The notes below the pieces were generated by a model. That model was not told the DNA's origin. It did no database searches and saw only the letters and a program-made list of their open reading frames with translations. This document shows positions 42,386 through 53,700 of a stretch of 64,000 nt of DNA, in pieces. Source of the DNA: a bacterium (GTDB lineage: Bacteria; Electryoneota; RPQS01; DYHQ01). Where the stretch lies: positions 60,393 through 124,392 of the forward strand of contig JAUXGA010000010.1 in the NCBI GenBank assembly GCA_030622545.1, written 5' to 3'. Within the stretch, counting starts at the first letter, position 1, and each line of letters opens with the position of its first letter. The translations under genes and the position numbers were made by a program.

Positions 42386-44473
42386 CTAATTGCCCCAGTA
42401 ATAGGTGTATGTCCGTTGATCATAGAAGAACGCGAATTGCAACACGAGAAAATGCACAATGGGCCGCCATCCCATAGACGTGAGTTCGTCGTTCTTAATG
42501 AAATAGAGCGGGAAACATACCAAACTTGTCCGATAGCGCACATGCCCTGTCCAAAGGTAGCGTTCGTAATCGAGCTCTTCCTGGAAGTTCACGTATTGCG
42601 TCGCAACAGGCTTGAGATGGTTATTTGAAATAGGAATATACGTGAAATCCACTTCGAGTGTATCGTCATCCACCCATGCGCCCGCCGCCGCCGGTGTGCT
42701 GACGAGGAAAGCGGTATTCTCATCCGCGAAATACATGAACTCACCGTAAACATCGTATCCGACGCTGTCGGAGCGTGACTTGTTATAGATGCGGCTGACG
42801 GAAAGCAGTCTGTCATACCCTTGCGGCAGGAGCTTGCAGTAATAAGGAGAGCTGTCGGTTACCTTGCAGTCAACATCATACGCATCGTAAGACCGATCCG
42901 CCGAACAGGATCGATAGTAATAGAGCGTGGTGGTTTCCCGGTTCCGCCCGACCCAGTCAATATCCGGCAAACAAGTATAGCGGCGTGACCCGAATCGAAG
43001 CTCGTATACCTTTACCGTATCGACCTCAAGATCAGGTACTTCCTGATATGCGCCCGTCGCACCACCAAAATCAATATTGTCCTCATCGGAGGCTGACCAA
43101 CTGTTCCCAAACGCTTCCGATACGTTGAAGTATTGTCGGAAGAATTGTTCATTATCTTTCGACCCGAAGTTGCTCGGATGCCCGCAAATCATATACGAGC
43201 CGCAAAAAATCCTCCGGCCGGTAATCATGATCTGCCCCCCTACATCCAGATAATCCGCCATGACCTGCTGCCGAGCTAAGACTCCATCCCAGTTTCCTAA
43301 ATTGGGTCGATCATCATCAACAATCCAGACAAGTTGGAAATTCTGAATTAATTCATAGGGAATGCTCTTCCCCTCATTCAAATCGCGGTTCTCCCATTCA
43401 AAAATATCCAACCCGAATCCCGCAAATGTGCAATCCGGATAAACCAATTGCTGCATCAGCAGCCAGGCTTCTCTCAGATTCTCTCTATGGAACTCCATGA
43501 TGGTATCCGGATCCACCGCGCCGAAATCCGCCGGACCCGAAATCGGGCGGTTCTCGTCCACCAAAAGCAAACGATACTTGAATGATGGTTTGAAACAATG
43601 GAACTTCACCCAAGCGGGTTCGGCGCATTCCGTCAGACCGTCATCACGTGATAATATATAGAACGTATAGGTTCCGGTTTCCAGTCCATACAGGACCTTT
43701 GTCTGTGACGGCGACCAATGGCTCCAGCCGTTCTCCCGCACTGTATCCCCAGAGAAAGGAACATTCTCGCCAAACTCATCGACGATTAAATAACTGAATT
43801 CAAGTGGAATGATCGACAAAGCGCGGTCATCGGGATCATCGCCAGTCCATAGAATCTGCATACCGGCATACGTCTGCGTCAAGGCATCTCCCATCAGAAG
43901 CGTATCCTGGTAACCCACATTTAGCGTGGCAAGAGTGTCCTGATAACCAATATCCTCAATCATATCGATGCCTTCGAAAAAATCATCGACGGGAAGCACA
44001 CTCACCGTAGGCCGGTTCGGAGCCTCATTGGAACGGAAAAAGCTGCGCGCTTTAATCTCGGATTTTGCTCCTTCATTGTCCGTACAACGGATGAAGAAAA
44101 TATGCTGTGTGGTGTCTCCGGCTTCTGTCAGCAAATAAATTTTTTGCGACGTCGCTACGGTATCTACCCAGGCATCTTCAGGTATACTCCCGACGTAGCT
44201 AGCCAGATTATCATCGTCGTACGCCTGCAGCGCCGCCTGAGTCGTATCATCATACCACGAGAAATACTCCACAAGACCATCCGGATCATTCCCATACCAG
44301 ACAACGATTGGCGCGTAGTTGAACAGACTGCTGTCCGGAGGAATATTCACGAATTCGACATTGGGCCGCTGGTTCGCATCCGGTCTCCCTTTCATTCGAT
44401 CACACCCGATATGCCAGCCGGCGGTCAGCGCCAGTAGTGCTCCCAACAGGGCTATCCGATAGATGTTACGCAT
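42386..44473 (-). CDS. Large lipoprotein, last gene of the outer-membrane module
   Basis: A 695-aa protein. The signal sequence ends WHIGC (Cys about residue 24), a probable lipidation site. The first part has beta-sandwich-like stretches (NVEFVNIPPDSSLFNYAP, IVVWYGNDPDGLVEYFSW), repeated around FFIRCTDNEGAKSEI. The second part (YRLLLVDENRP, then WIVDDDRPNLG and GGQIMITGRRIF) looks like a Rossmann-like or glutamine-amidotransferase-like fold. No motif fixes a function. The ATG at 44473 is chosen over a TTG two codons earlier because GAGGA lies nine bases before it. It follows the PorV-like gene by 64 bp on the same strand. Confidence 0.72.
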   Translation of the reverse strand: MRNIYRIALLGALLALTAGWHIGCDRMKGRPDANQRPNVEFVNIPPDSSLFNYAPIVVWYGNDPDGLVEYFSWYDDTTQAALQAYDDDNLASYVGSIPEDAWVDTVATSQKIYLLTEAGDTTQHIFFIRCTDNEGAKSEIKARSFFRSNEAPNRPTVSVLPVDDFFEGIDMIEDIGYQDTLATLNVGYQDTLLMGDALTQTYAGMQILWTGDDPDDRALSIIPLEFSYLIVDEFGENVPFSGDTVRENGWSHWSPSQTKVLYGLETGTYTFYILSRDDGLTECAEPAWVKFHCFKPSFKYRLLLVDENRPISGPADFGAVDPDTIMEFHRENLREAWLLMQQLVYPDCTFAGFGLDIFEWENRDLNEGKSIPYELIQNFQLVWIVDDDRPNLGNWDGVLARQQVMADYLDVGGQIMITGRRIFCGSYMICGHPSNFGSKDNEQFFRQYFNVSEAFGNSWSASDEDNIDFGGATGAYQEVPDLEVDTVKVYELRFGSRRYTCLPDIDWVGRNRETTTLYYYRSCSADRSYDAYDVDCKVTDSSPYYCKLLPQGYDRLLSVSRIYNKSRSDSVGYDVYGEFMYFADENTAFLVSTPAAAGAWVDDDTLEVDFTYIPISNNHLKPVATQYVNFQEELDYERYLWTGHVRYRTSLVCFPLYFIKNDELTSMGWRPIVHFLVLQFAFFYDQRTYTYYWGN

Positions 44474-44537
44474 GATCAACGATCCTCACGATTCGATATA
44501 GAAAGTGCGGCTTTTAGGCTCCGCATCTTTTCAGTCG

Positions 44538-45587
44538 TTAAAACAAATTCTTTTTAAGCTGATACGTCAAAGAAAAACGATGAATATCCCCTAAGAAAGC
44601 GATGCCGGTAAAGGCATAATCAATCGCCAGTCCGATTCGTTCGAAATGCGCTCCGGCGCCAAAAGTTGCTCCGTTCTCGAAGAAATTCCCATTCACGCTG
44701 AACAGCGGATACTCCACGAAAGGATCATAATCATCCGCACTTTCGCCTGCGTCCACTTTCTCCTGGCGCTTGAACCAGCTGACGCGCTTCGCTCCGTTAA
44801 TCTTTTTGCCGAAGCGCAAATAGGCGGTATTAGCAAAGGAGTACTCAAGTCCCAGATTATAAACCTCGAGATTATCATTCGGATGGCTCCAGGCAAACGC
44901 GCCCAACAGCTTGTGCGGCGAGCCACTTAGGAGATAGGCCGATATTCCAAATGTGAAATTCATCGGCATCGGGAATGGCGTCTCCTCGAACTTCATATCC
45001 GGACCGAAATTGGAAATCAGCATCGCGATTTTCATCGAACGCCAGGCCGTGTCATAGAACGTTCCGACATCTGCCGCCCAGCCAGTAGCCGACTTGTCCG
45101 CCAGAGTCTCATTGATGAACTTCATCGTTCCCCCGACCGAGAATTTATTGGTCAGGCGCTGCGTGTACGTGGCGCACATCGCTAAATCTCCGGCCGTGAA
45201 AGTTCGACCCGTTCCGTTGGGGCGTTCAGGGGTTGTCTCTTCCATCTCATCGGTACCGAGATAAATGAACGAAAGTGCTGCGGCACCATTGAGGCTGGGG
45301 AGAGGATGGGACATTCCTCCATAGGCGTATTGAACGCCAGCGGGGTAATCAATTAGACTGAGCATCAACTCGGGGCTGTCCAACTGCACGAGACCGGCCG
45401 GATTATGCCAGATCGCACTGGCATCATCACTGACCGCAACGAACGCCTCGCCCATACCAACAGCCCGGCAACTCGGACTGATTTTCAAGAACTGCACTCC
45501 GGCTGTTCCCACCTTCGCCTGCCCCCATACCAACGAAGGCAATGCCAAGCCGAGAAGTCCGCCCACAATCAGAACCCATTTTCTCAT
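44538..45587 (-). CDS. PorV/PorQ family outer-membrane beta-barrel
   Basis: A 349-aa outer-membrane protein. The signal peptide ends VWGQA. It is followed by the family's opening (KVGTAGVQFLKISPSCRAVGMGEAFVAVSDDASAIWHNPAGL), seen here in residues about 25-66, then alternating beta strands to a C-terminal LKKNLF with a terminal aromatic. In Porphyromonas, PorV carries T9SS cargo from the SprA pore to the attachment complex. Here it sits between a T9SS-like cargo gene and a lipoprotein, which makes a dedicated role for this module plausible. GAGAGGAG precedes the ATG. Confidence 0.88.
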   Translation of the reverse strand: MRKWVLIVGGLLGLALPSLVWGQAKVGTAGVQFLKISPSCRAVGMGEAFVAVSDDASAIWHNPAGLVQLDSPELMLSLIDYPAGVQYAYGGMSHPLPSLNGAAALSFIYLGTDEMEETTPERPNGTGRTFTAGDLAMCATYTQRLTNKFSVGGTMKFINETLADKSATGWAADVGTFYDTAWRSMKIAMLISNFGPDMKFEETPFPMPMNFTFGISAYLLSGSPHKLLGAFAWSHPNDNLEVYNLGLEYSFANTAYLRFGKKINGAKRVSWFKRQEKVDAGESADDYDPFVEYPLFSVNGNFFENGATFGAGAHFERIGLAIDYAFTGIAFLGDIHRFSLTYQLKKNLF

Positions 45588-45631
45588 GGGAACTCCTCTC
45601 TATCAAAGTCCCTTAGAAGCAAGTATCCAAC

Positions 45632-48547
45632 TTAGCGAATAATGACAAACTTGCCTACCTCCAAATGTCCGCTCCGCTCCGCCGTCTTGTCTTCAACACT
45701 GAAGAGATAGAGCCCGGAAACAACCTGCTGAACATTTCGAGAATTCAGATCCCATTTCTCACTATAATCACTGACCCACCGCGAATCATCCCCCGCCACA
45801 TTATGAGGTACGATCACAACCAGGTCTCCAGAAACCGTAAATATTCGGATTAAACATTGAAGCGGAAGATTGATAAACTCAATCCGTCGATCCGTCTGAG
45901 GATAGAAATCCACTGTTCCATCATTCTGATTTTCCCACGACAATCCCGTCGAGTGTTCTGTTGTATAATCAAGATAAGCTCGATAGGGATTCGGAACCAC
46001 GCGAACTTTCTTCTCAGGATTCCCGGCGGGAGCCAACAGCACCGCATTAGCATTGGCCGGAGTTTCAAGCGGTCCAAGTCCCGATTTCGGATCCCCGAAG
46101 TCAAAAGCCGTGACAGAATAATGGCGAGGCCAGAGCGGCTGCTGATTCGGAATGATATATTCATAAGTCGAGTCGTTAACCCGAATGCTCTCGAATCCCG
46201 TATTCGGCCCGACAGCTCCCCAAACGCAGGGAACTCCGTTTATCTCTTTGTAATATTGTCCATCCGGAGGAATAGGCTCTTCAAGAGGAACCGTTGCCAT
46301 CGAATCATTATGCACGGCGAAATAAGCCCAATCTTTCTTATCGAAAATCGCCAATGGAGAATATTCATCCCCTGACGACTGATAGATGCCATAGCCCTCG
46401 AAATCTTGAACAAGCGAGAAGGGATCCACGTAGGTCGAATCTTCAGATGGTTTCTTGGACCACCGGATAATAACGTTGTTGCCTCGAATCTCAAATCCGA
46501 GTCCTCCAGTCGCCCCACTGGTCGTCACCATGCCTCCGATAATTTCCGCGGCATTGCGCGTATTAGGATAGTGGTGCATCAGAGCCGGAATAGGAGGCGG
46601 AGGCGGTCCCGTGAAGTCCGGCAAACCGTCTCCCTCGTCCATACGGCCGTTTCCGGACATCCAACCCTGATCCCAATACCGGTATTTCGGATGGGAATAG
46701 ACAAGACCTGGTGGGATGATGTTATCTTCCGTTATGTTGACTCCAAGATTTGGATTATTCACCGGATCAATACGACCGTTGCGTTCCGTCCCGTCCGCAT
46801 CCGGGCCGGTGTAATAACCGGCGTAGACCGCATCGGTCGTCCCACGGAAATACCAGACATCGACACCGGTAGCACCCGCCGGAATAAGTCCGTAAAGCCC
46901 GTCTGTCCCGACATCCTCGCCAAACCATCCATCTCCGGTTTCCAGAATCCCGTCTCCCTGCGAGCCGTCGTCGTCGGCAATGGTGACATCATGATCGTTG
47001 CCCCAATCCCATTGATAGGTGTCGCGCATAGGATTATCATAAACCACCTTAGCCCAGCGCGCATTGGTGCGAAGATCCGTAAAATCAAAAAGCTCCGGGA
47101 GAATATCCTCAGGATTGGGTTGTGGGTTGTTGACATTATGGAAATTCTCACCGCATACATAGGCAATCGTCATATTGAACTTTTCCCCCGGATTGAGACG
47201 ATAAACCCGTCGTCCGGAAAGATCAATATAGTCAAAAACTCCTAAGGGTCCCCAAGAAAGCAAATAACGCGTATCATAGCCGTTGGCAAGATCCCGAGCG
47301 TTTGCGGCATCGGGTTGCATCCAAGGTTTGGGCCAGATAAGACCCGTTACCGGGTCCTTCCACATCTGCGGATGGTCTCGGATCCAGTCTGGTTCGTCCA
47401 CACGGATTTGGTCATAATCGAATTCCTCGTTGGAAAGCACGAAATACTTCCGTTCATCCCCCATCGGTGTTCCATAGGGATCCGTCCATCCTCCACCGTT
47501 ACTGTCACGCAACGCATAGGCTTCCCAAGCAGGTCCGAAATCCAAGGTCACATCTCCGTTGGAAATCCACCAATTAAAAGACGTCTCGAGGCGCGGATTC
47601 GGAGCCCGGATAACACGCGTACCCGCAACATTAGGTGCTCGAAAATCTGAGCTTCCCGGCGGGTCATTGTAGCCCCGGCCGTCGTTATCAGCAATCCAGG
47701 CGACATCAATCGCCACAGAATCCGGAGTTCCATCCGGCCTTTCGAAATAGAAATAGCGTAAAAATCCACAAATATCATCCTGATGCCAATCAGGTTGTTC
47801 GTTTATATGGCCGATATCAGCATCGACATATAATCCCACGTAGAAATTTTTCAGATAATTCGATGCGATGTTCTCAAACTCATAATCAAAGAGAATGAAA
47901 TCCTGAGCAAAATTCTGTGAAAAGGAATAGGTGGTCTGCGTGACTTTCACACCTAAAGGACGATGCGGTCCATCTTCGCTATCCTCGTCTACCCAGAAGG
48001 GATCTGTCAGCGTATCGGAATAGGCGCACAGAAAATCCTGGTCCGAAACGGCATCAGGGTGTGTCACATAAGTCCCAAAGCAGTTATAGAAACCCGGGCG
48101 CGTGCTGCGCTCTTCCATCCCGTCATTCACTCCTTCTCCGGGATACATCTCGTTTAATTGATGCCAACCGTCCTGACCTACAGATACCCGCTGGGTTTCA
48201 TAGCCCTCTTCCACAATCAGAGCGCCGATCCAGAGTGCCGCCTGATACAGGTACTGCTGCCCTGATCCTCCGGGGAATTCACACTGAGGCGCCCAGACAC
48301 CTGGATTACAGGGATCCTCATCTGAATCGCGGGAGGGAGAATCATTGCCGAAATAGCCGTAGTTTGCAATGTTCATCCAAATTCTCCCGGCATTATGCAC
48401 CCGATTCTGGACGTTCGGATTGGTTACGGCAGGACGAATCGGGCCCTTTTCAGGACTCAAACCCTGATGCGTATCATGCGCCGCCAAGGAAAGCTGCACC
48501 GTGCAGCCGACCAGAAGAATCACCAAATAGCTGTAAAATCGAACCAT
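45632..48547 (-). CDS. Large secreted protein with divergent T9SS-like C-terminus
   Basis: A 971-aa exported protein. The signal peptide covers about residues 1-22. The body is rich in Asp, Asn, Trp and Gly, with Ca-loop-like patches (GNDHDVTIADDDGSQGDG, ILETGDGWFGEDVG, MSGNGRMDEGDGLPD). The C-terminal 110 residues (KVRVVPNPYRAYLDY, LIRIFTVSGDLV, VSGLYLFSVED, VGKFVIIR) are a divergent sorting domain in which VPNPYR replaces NYPNPFNP. It is third in the minus-strand module and 44 bp ahead of the PorV-like gene. No catalytic motif is seen. It may be a surface layer or receptor partner. Confidence 0.8.
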   Translation of the reverse strand: MVRFYSYLVILLVGCTVQLSLAAHDTHQGLSPEKGPIRPAVTNPNVQNRVHNAGRIWMNIANYGYFGNDSPSRDSDEDPCNPGVWAPQCEFPGGSGQQYLYQAALWIGALIVEEGYETQRVSVGQDGWHQLNEMYPGEGVNDGMEERSTRPGFYNCFGTYVTHPDAVSDQDFLCAYSDTLTDPFWVDEDSEDGPHRPLGVKVTQTTYSFSQNFAQDFILFDYEFENIASNYLKNFYVGLYVDADIGHINEQPDWHQDDICGFLRYFYFERPDGTPDSVAIDVAWIADNDGRGYNDPPGSSDFRAPNVAGTRVIRAPNPRLETSFNWWISNGDVTLDFGPAWEAYALRDSNGGGWTDPYGTPMGDERKYFVLSNEEFDYDQIRVDEPDWIRDHPQMWKDPVTGLIWPKPWMQPDAANARDLANGYDTRYLLSWGPLGVFDYIDLSGRRVYRLNPGEKFNMTIAYVCGENFHNVNNPQPNPEDILPELFDFTDLRTNARWAKVVYDNPMRDTYQWDWGNDHDVTIADDDGSQGDGILETGDGWFGEDVGTDGLYGLIPAGATGVDVWYFRGTTDAVYAGYYTGPDADGTERNGRIDPVNNPNLGVNITEDNIIPPGLVYSHPKYRYWDQGWMSGNGRMDEGDGLPDFTGPPPPPIPALMHHYPNTRNAAEIIGGMVTTSGATGGLGFEIRGNNVIIRWSKKPSEDSTYVDPFSLVQDFEGYGIYQSSGDEYSPLAIFDKKDWAYFAVHNDSMATVPLEEPIPPDGQYYKEINGVPCVWGAVGPNTGFESIRVNDSTYEYIIPNQQPLWPRHYSVTAFDFGDPKSGLGPLETPANANAVLLAPAGNPEKKVRVVPNPYRAYLDYTTEHSTGLSWENQNDGTVDFYPQTDRRIEFINLPLQCLIRIFTVSGDLVVIVPHNVAGDDSRWVSDYSEKWDLNSRNVQQVVSGLYLFSVEDKTAERSGHLEVGKFVIIR

Positions 48548-48686
48548 TTCCTTTCAACCTCCGGCAGTGACAGCCAGACTATAGAATGCCCCCGAAGTGC
48601 CTGTCCTCTTTTTACTGGACAGCATTGGGGTAAATCCTTTTTCGATGAATGTTTTACCTGCCCACAATCCTGGACTGAGAACTCTA

Positions 48687-50666
48687 TTAAGGACCAATCG
48701 TCCCGCCATTCGGGCCGCCATAAGCTCCGATGTTATTTTGGGACCCATCCGAGTCATTGAACTCGGCACCAATATGCCCCGCATCGATACACGCAGAACC
48801 GCTGCCCAGTTCATTATTGTCGCCGGTAAACTGGGGATCAGCGCTGATATCGTTCGGTCCCGCTGCGGTTCCCTGATAATTCAACGTGGAATCGGCAGCC
48901 GTATTATTTTGCCACACGTCATTGTAATCGATAATCGGGAAAGAACTGTTGCGAACCATGATGCCGGGACGACCGCAAGCGCTGATGATATTGTTCAAAA
49001 CCATCGGACTGGAATTATTGATACAATCAATCCCGCCGTAACCCACCAAGGTGATGACGTTGTTGATGACCTGAGGGGAAGCAAAATTCTGGCAAACGAG
49101 ACCGGTCACGGCACAGTTGCGAATGATGTTATTCGTCAGCTTGCTGGTCTCATTTTCGACAGGAGATTCTCCAATCAAGACCACAGCCTCTCCGATACAG
49201 TTTTCGATAAGAGAGTTCTGAATGATGACGGTTGACTGCTCCGCCTGAACAGCAAAAAGCCCTAAATTATCGAAATGACAGTGATCAAACGTGACGGGAG
49301 CCGACCCATCATCCGATCCCGAAATAACCCGAACTCCAGAGTGACGACTTTGCTTAAACGTGCAATAGTCAAAACGAACTCCGGCCTGATAGATTTCCAT
49401 ATAGTCAAAATAGTCGAAATCGGCATAGGAAATTGAACTGGGCTGGGCTTGCAGCGTATCTTGAAACAGAACGAAGACGCCCCAATCTCCCTTGCCGGGT
49501 TCTGCGCTGCTGGAACGGAGCTGCACTCGATTGCCGGCCGTCCCCTCGATGAGTAGCGTTCCGAAAACTTCAAAATTGAAAAAACCGGCAATATTAATAA
49601 TCGTTCCTGCTGGAATCGTCAGCGTCTCGCCGGGAGGAACGCGAACATGGCAGGACATCTGGTAGGTTGCTCCAGCCTCCAGTGTGCCGGTCTGCACACC
49701 CCGGAGTTCCGTCGCGGTTCGACTATAGGGATAGACTCCGAAATCGATTCGCCCGATATCCGCCCCCGGCCCGGAAACTCCCTCCGGCCCCGCATCCACA
49801 CAGGGAGAACAAGATTGCAGATGGAAATCTCCATTCTCCATATCCACAAACAGCGGCGGTATGGTGAAATTATAGTAGCTATCCGTCGAATCCAGATTGG
49901 CGTTTACAGTCCTTTTTCGCCCGAAAAGAGAATCCGACCACATCAGAAAATCAAGCGAGCTGTTCTCAGCGCCGCAATTGTACTCCGGAAAGAAATGCCA
50001 CGCCGTAGTCGAATCCGAGCGCAACGCAGAAGCGTCGTTATCTACGATAATATTGTAACGTACCTCCGGATACGAGTTCGCACCCGTCACAAAAACGCCG
50101 TTGTTCTGGTTATGGTAAATAATATTGTTTTCGATAATCGGTGATGAATTTCGTATCGCGATCATTGCGGGGTAGAACTGCGCATCTTTCCCGCGTTCCG
50201 ATACCGTGTCCAAATCGAAATAAGCACCGAATTCGAAGATACAATAGCGAACAAGGCTCTGCTCCGTTTCATTCGAAAAAGCCAAACCCCGCCATTGGCC
50301 GTAGTCGGGATTTCGGTGAGCCGTCGTAAATCTAATCGGATCGTTTGCGTCTCCTTCCGCGACAAGCTTGCCCTCTACTTTTAACCACGGAATGATAAGG
50401 GAATCTTTAAACATGAGCACCACACCGGCATCAATCGTCAGCGTCACTCCCTCTTCGATGACCAAATCATCATCGACAACATACGGACTCCCGCCGATGT
50501 TTATGGATGGTGTAGCTCCGGTAATATCGGCTTGAGTCAAAGGAGTTCCCGTCCAATACGTCGGCAGAGGCTGCTCGGGATTTGGTGGTGTCGTTTCGCA
50601 CCCGGCCAGCCATAATAGTAGTGCGGACAGGAAAGCCGCTATGAAATAAACAGAGAGTCGTTTCAT
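48687..50666 (-). CDS. Beta-helix lipoprotein in the outer-membrane module
   Basis: A 659-aa lipoprotein with lipobox LAGC (Cys about residue 23) and the linker ETTPPNPEQPLPTYW. Two parallel beta-helix stretches follow. The first (about residues 55-290) has IIENNIIYHNQNNGVFV and ends CVDAGPEGVSGPGADIG. The second runs to CIDAGHIGAEF near the C-terminus. The two halves look like a duplication, since each opens with an early-strand motif about a default value (VTLTIDAGVVLMF and ETLTIPAGTIINI). There is no T9SS tail, as expected for a lipid-anchored protein. It directly follows the TonB-dependent receptor gene (79 bp). Confidence 0.85.
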   Translation of the reverse strand: MKRLSVYFIAAFLSALLLWLAGCETTPPNPEQPLPTYWTGTPLTQADITGATPSINIGGSPYVVDDDLVIEEGVTLTIDAGVVLMFKDSLIIPWLKVEGKLVAEGDANDPIRFTTAHRNPDYGQWRGLAFSNETEQSLVRYCIFEFGAYFDLDTVSERGKDAQFYPAMIAIRNSSPIIENNIIYHNQNNGVFVTGANSYPEVRYNIIVDNDASALRSDSTTAWHFFPEYNCGAENSSLDFLMWSDSLFGRKRTVNANLDSTDSYYNFTIPPLFVDMENGDFHLQSCSPCVDAGPEGVSGPGADIGRIDFGVYPYSRTATELRGVQTGTLEAGATYQMSCHVRVPPGETLTIPAGTIINIAGFFNFEVFGTLLIEGTAGNRVQLRSSSAEPGKGDWGVFVLFQDTLQAQPSSISYADFDYFDYMEIYQAGVRFDYCTFKQSRHSGVRVISGSDDGSAPVTFDHCHFDNLGLFAVQAEQSTVIIQNSLIENCIGEAVVLIGESPVENETSKLTNNIIRNCAVTGLVCQNFASPQVINNVITLVGYGGIDCINNSSPMVLNNIISACGRPGIMVRNSSFPIIDYNDVWQNNTAADSTLNYQGTAAGPNDISADPQFTGDNNELGSGSACIDAGHIGAEFNDSDGSQNNIGAYGGPNGGTIGP

Positions 50667-50745
50667 TCCTTCTCCGAATTTCTTCCTTGTTTAAACTCGC
50701 CATTCATCCGATGAAAATCCTTTGTCCTCTCAAGACTCTCGTTGC

Positions 50746-53700
50746 TTAGAAAGCAACCTTGAAATGGAGGAATATCTGACGGGGCGGCCTGAGATTGCGC
50801 GGATTGTGGTCGTAATCTGTCCCGGTATTGAATGGATCTTCCAGCGCATTATCCGGATTGTCCGGATTCGTGCTGTCGTAAGGATTCCCGGTATCCGTAT
50901 AGATCGCCCGCCAATTCCGTTTATCCCAAAGGTTATAAACCTCTGTCCCAATGGTGAACACCAGTCCGCTCCAACGGAAATGCTTGTCGAACTTCAGATT
51001 CGTCGTTTCCGACCACGGCATGCGATAGGAGTTCGTCGCGATTCGATTGGAAGACATTCCCGCCAAGTAGGATGACGGCGTATAAGGCAGTCCCGAGCCA
51101 TAATCGAATTCCACTGTCAAAAGCCAATCGTTGGGAATGGGAATTCCAAACGGTTTGGGATGGTCGGTCTCGCGAACATCTATTGTGAGAAAACTCGAAA
51201 TCGAATGGGTCTCGTCCCAACCCAAGGGATATTCGTCCCGATTTTCCGGGACATTGGACAAGCGCTGCTGTAAACCCTCGGCCGCTGCCGATTCCTTACC
51301 ATACGCGTAGGAATAATCATAGTTGAATTTCAGATACCAGTTATCGGAATACTTCCGCTCAAAACTGAACTCGAATCCCCGTGCTCGCGCATAACCCAGA
51401 TTGAAGTAACGATTCAAGGTAACAGGACCAATGCGTTCTTCCACGGTTCCGATCTGATTGTAGATATCCCGATAATAACCCGCTACATCAAACACAAGCA
51501 AGTCGGTGACCTGTGTGTTTACCCCCAATTCGTACTGCACGGTCTTTTCGTAATCCAGATTGGGATTCCCAATCGTTGTATTCGGCGAGATGTTGGCGGT
51601 TGCCGACCGGTAGAAATACTGAAAGCTCGGAGTCTGGTAAAAGTGGCCGTAGTTGAAATAGAGTTTCGCCCGCTCACTGACCGGGTGCGATATTCCCAAA
51701 CGCGGCGCAATACGATACCGGCCCCGCTCTGCCAAAAGCGCTCCCGGCTGATTGACGTCAAGAAGCTTCTGCGTCTCTTCAAGCAGATTCGGATCTTGAA
51801 TAACAAAATCCAGCCGGACACCCGCCCGGACAATCATTCCCTCAAACTCCATTTTATCCTGGAAATAAAACGCTCCTTCCCAGGGTTTACGATCATAGAA
51901 ATCCCGCGCATCCCCTCGATCAGGCCACGAGCTCCCCGGAGGCAGCGGCACATCGGGATTATTATAGGGCAAGTCAGGCTGTTCAATCGACTGCATCTCG
52001 AGTCGGCGATATTTCAATTCGGCGCCGCTCTTGACCTCATGGTATTTATTGACCTGACTGGTCATGTCAACTTTCAGCGAATATTCATTCGATGTCCGAT
52101 CATGATAAAAGGAAGTCGCATCCCACTGATCCGGATTCAAAAATCCATCGTCTCGGGCATCGCGCATGCCGTTGCTGTTATAGTCGCCGAACCATTCTTC
52201 GCCTTCATCCCACGTAAAATTCTGGATATCAAAGGCCGGGGCATCCTCGTCATGCAGTGTCTGATTTATCCAAGTGGACCACTGAGGAATCATCGCCAAA
52301 TAGCCCGCACGGCCATCATCCAATCGTGGCAGATTCAGCCACCACGGGTCTTGACTGGCATCCAACAGAAGCTGCTCAAGTCCACCGGAATAGACAACCG
52401 GCAGGGTGGGATCCATCCCATACGCCTGACTCGCCGGCATGCAAAAGAGCTCGTATTCGTCGAAGTAATAGTTGGGACCATCATATCTTCCGTTGCGCGT
52501 TGGTTGATACCGGGGATAATAAGGTGCCTGAAACGATGAAGGCAGGTCAAAGAAAACCTCTCCTTCATCCCACACACCATTGTAATATCCACTGGTATCC
52601 GGAGTATCTATAAAGGGTTCCCCGGTGTCGTAGAAGAAATCACCGTCGTTGAAAGGTTCCGCCGTATCTTCATTGTCTGTGAAGAGCATTTGTTTATCAA
52701 TCCGGCCGTTCAGGTCCATGTCGTCATAGCCTTCACCCCAGCCATCATAGATACCATTACCGTTGGCGTCCTGAAAGCGCTCACCATCCCATACACCATT
52801 ATGGTTCCAGTCCTGCTCGGCAAGCTGCGGCTCGGCGTCATCCCAATGACCGTTGCCGTTCAAATCAATAAAAGGATCCCACGGGTCGTAAACCCCGGGA
52901 TTGTTAATCCCGGACGAATTCGGACGATCAATCCAGGGTTCGGCAGCGTCATATATGCCGTTGCTGTTCAAATCCACCCAGTCCTCGCCGCGATCCCATC
53001 GGCCGTTCTGATTCAAATCTTCGTACCCTTCACCGTCTCCGTCATAGATTCCGTTGTAGTTCGCATCCCAATAGCCATCGGCAAAGCCGTTCTGATTTCC
53101 ATCGGCGTCACCGAAATAGAGCTGGCTGTGATCTTCGATATCACCCTGAAGGGTAAACTCTCCCGGTGTTTTATTCCGCGGACTGATAAGCGTGCTTGTC
53201 CGGAAGTTCCCCACGGAGATATTATAAACCGTCTTCTGATTGATCTGATGAGAAAACTTGAGATTCAACGACTGGCGGATATTCTTCACCCACGGCCGGT
53301 TTTCTACATTATATTTGTACTGCCAGCCGTAGTTGCCGTCAATCGCCGCCTCGCCATCCGGATAAATATCCCAGAGGAAGAAATCTCGACTCCATGAAAA
53401 ATTCAGCTTCTTCATCGGATCAATCTGGTACGTGAATTTCCAGAATGTATTATAGGAATTCGACTGTCGTTCCGGAATATCGAATCCAAACCCAAGGTAA
53501 TCATTCGGCTCGCGTTGAATCGAATAGGGCGTGTACGTATTCTCCAAATTCGCCGTACCCGTCGTAAAGAACGTTATCTTCTTTCCAAAAATGTACTCCG
53601 AAAAGGGAACAGGACCCGACAGCGAATAATAGTATTCATCGGCATGGAAACTCGTTTTCTTCGCGATGCGGTCGGTTTTCCATTCGATGGAACCGCTGTA

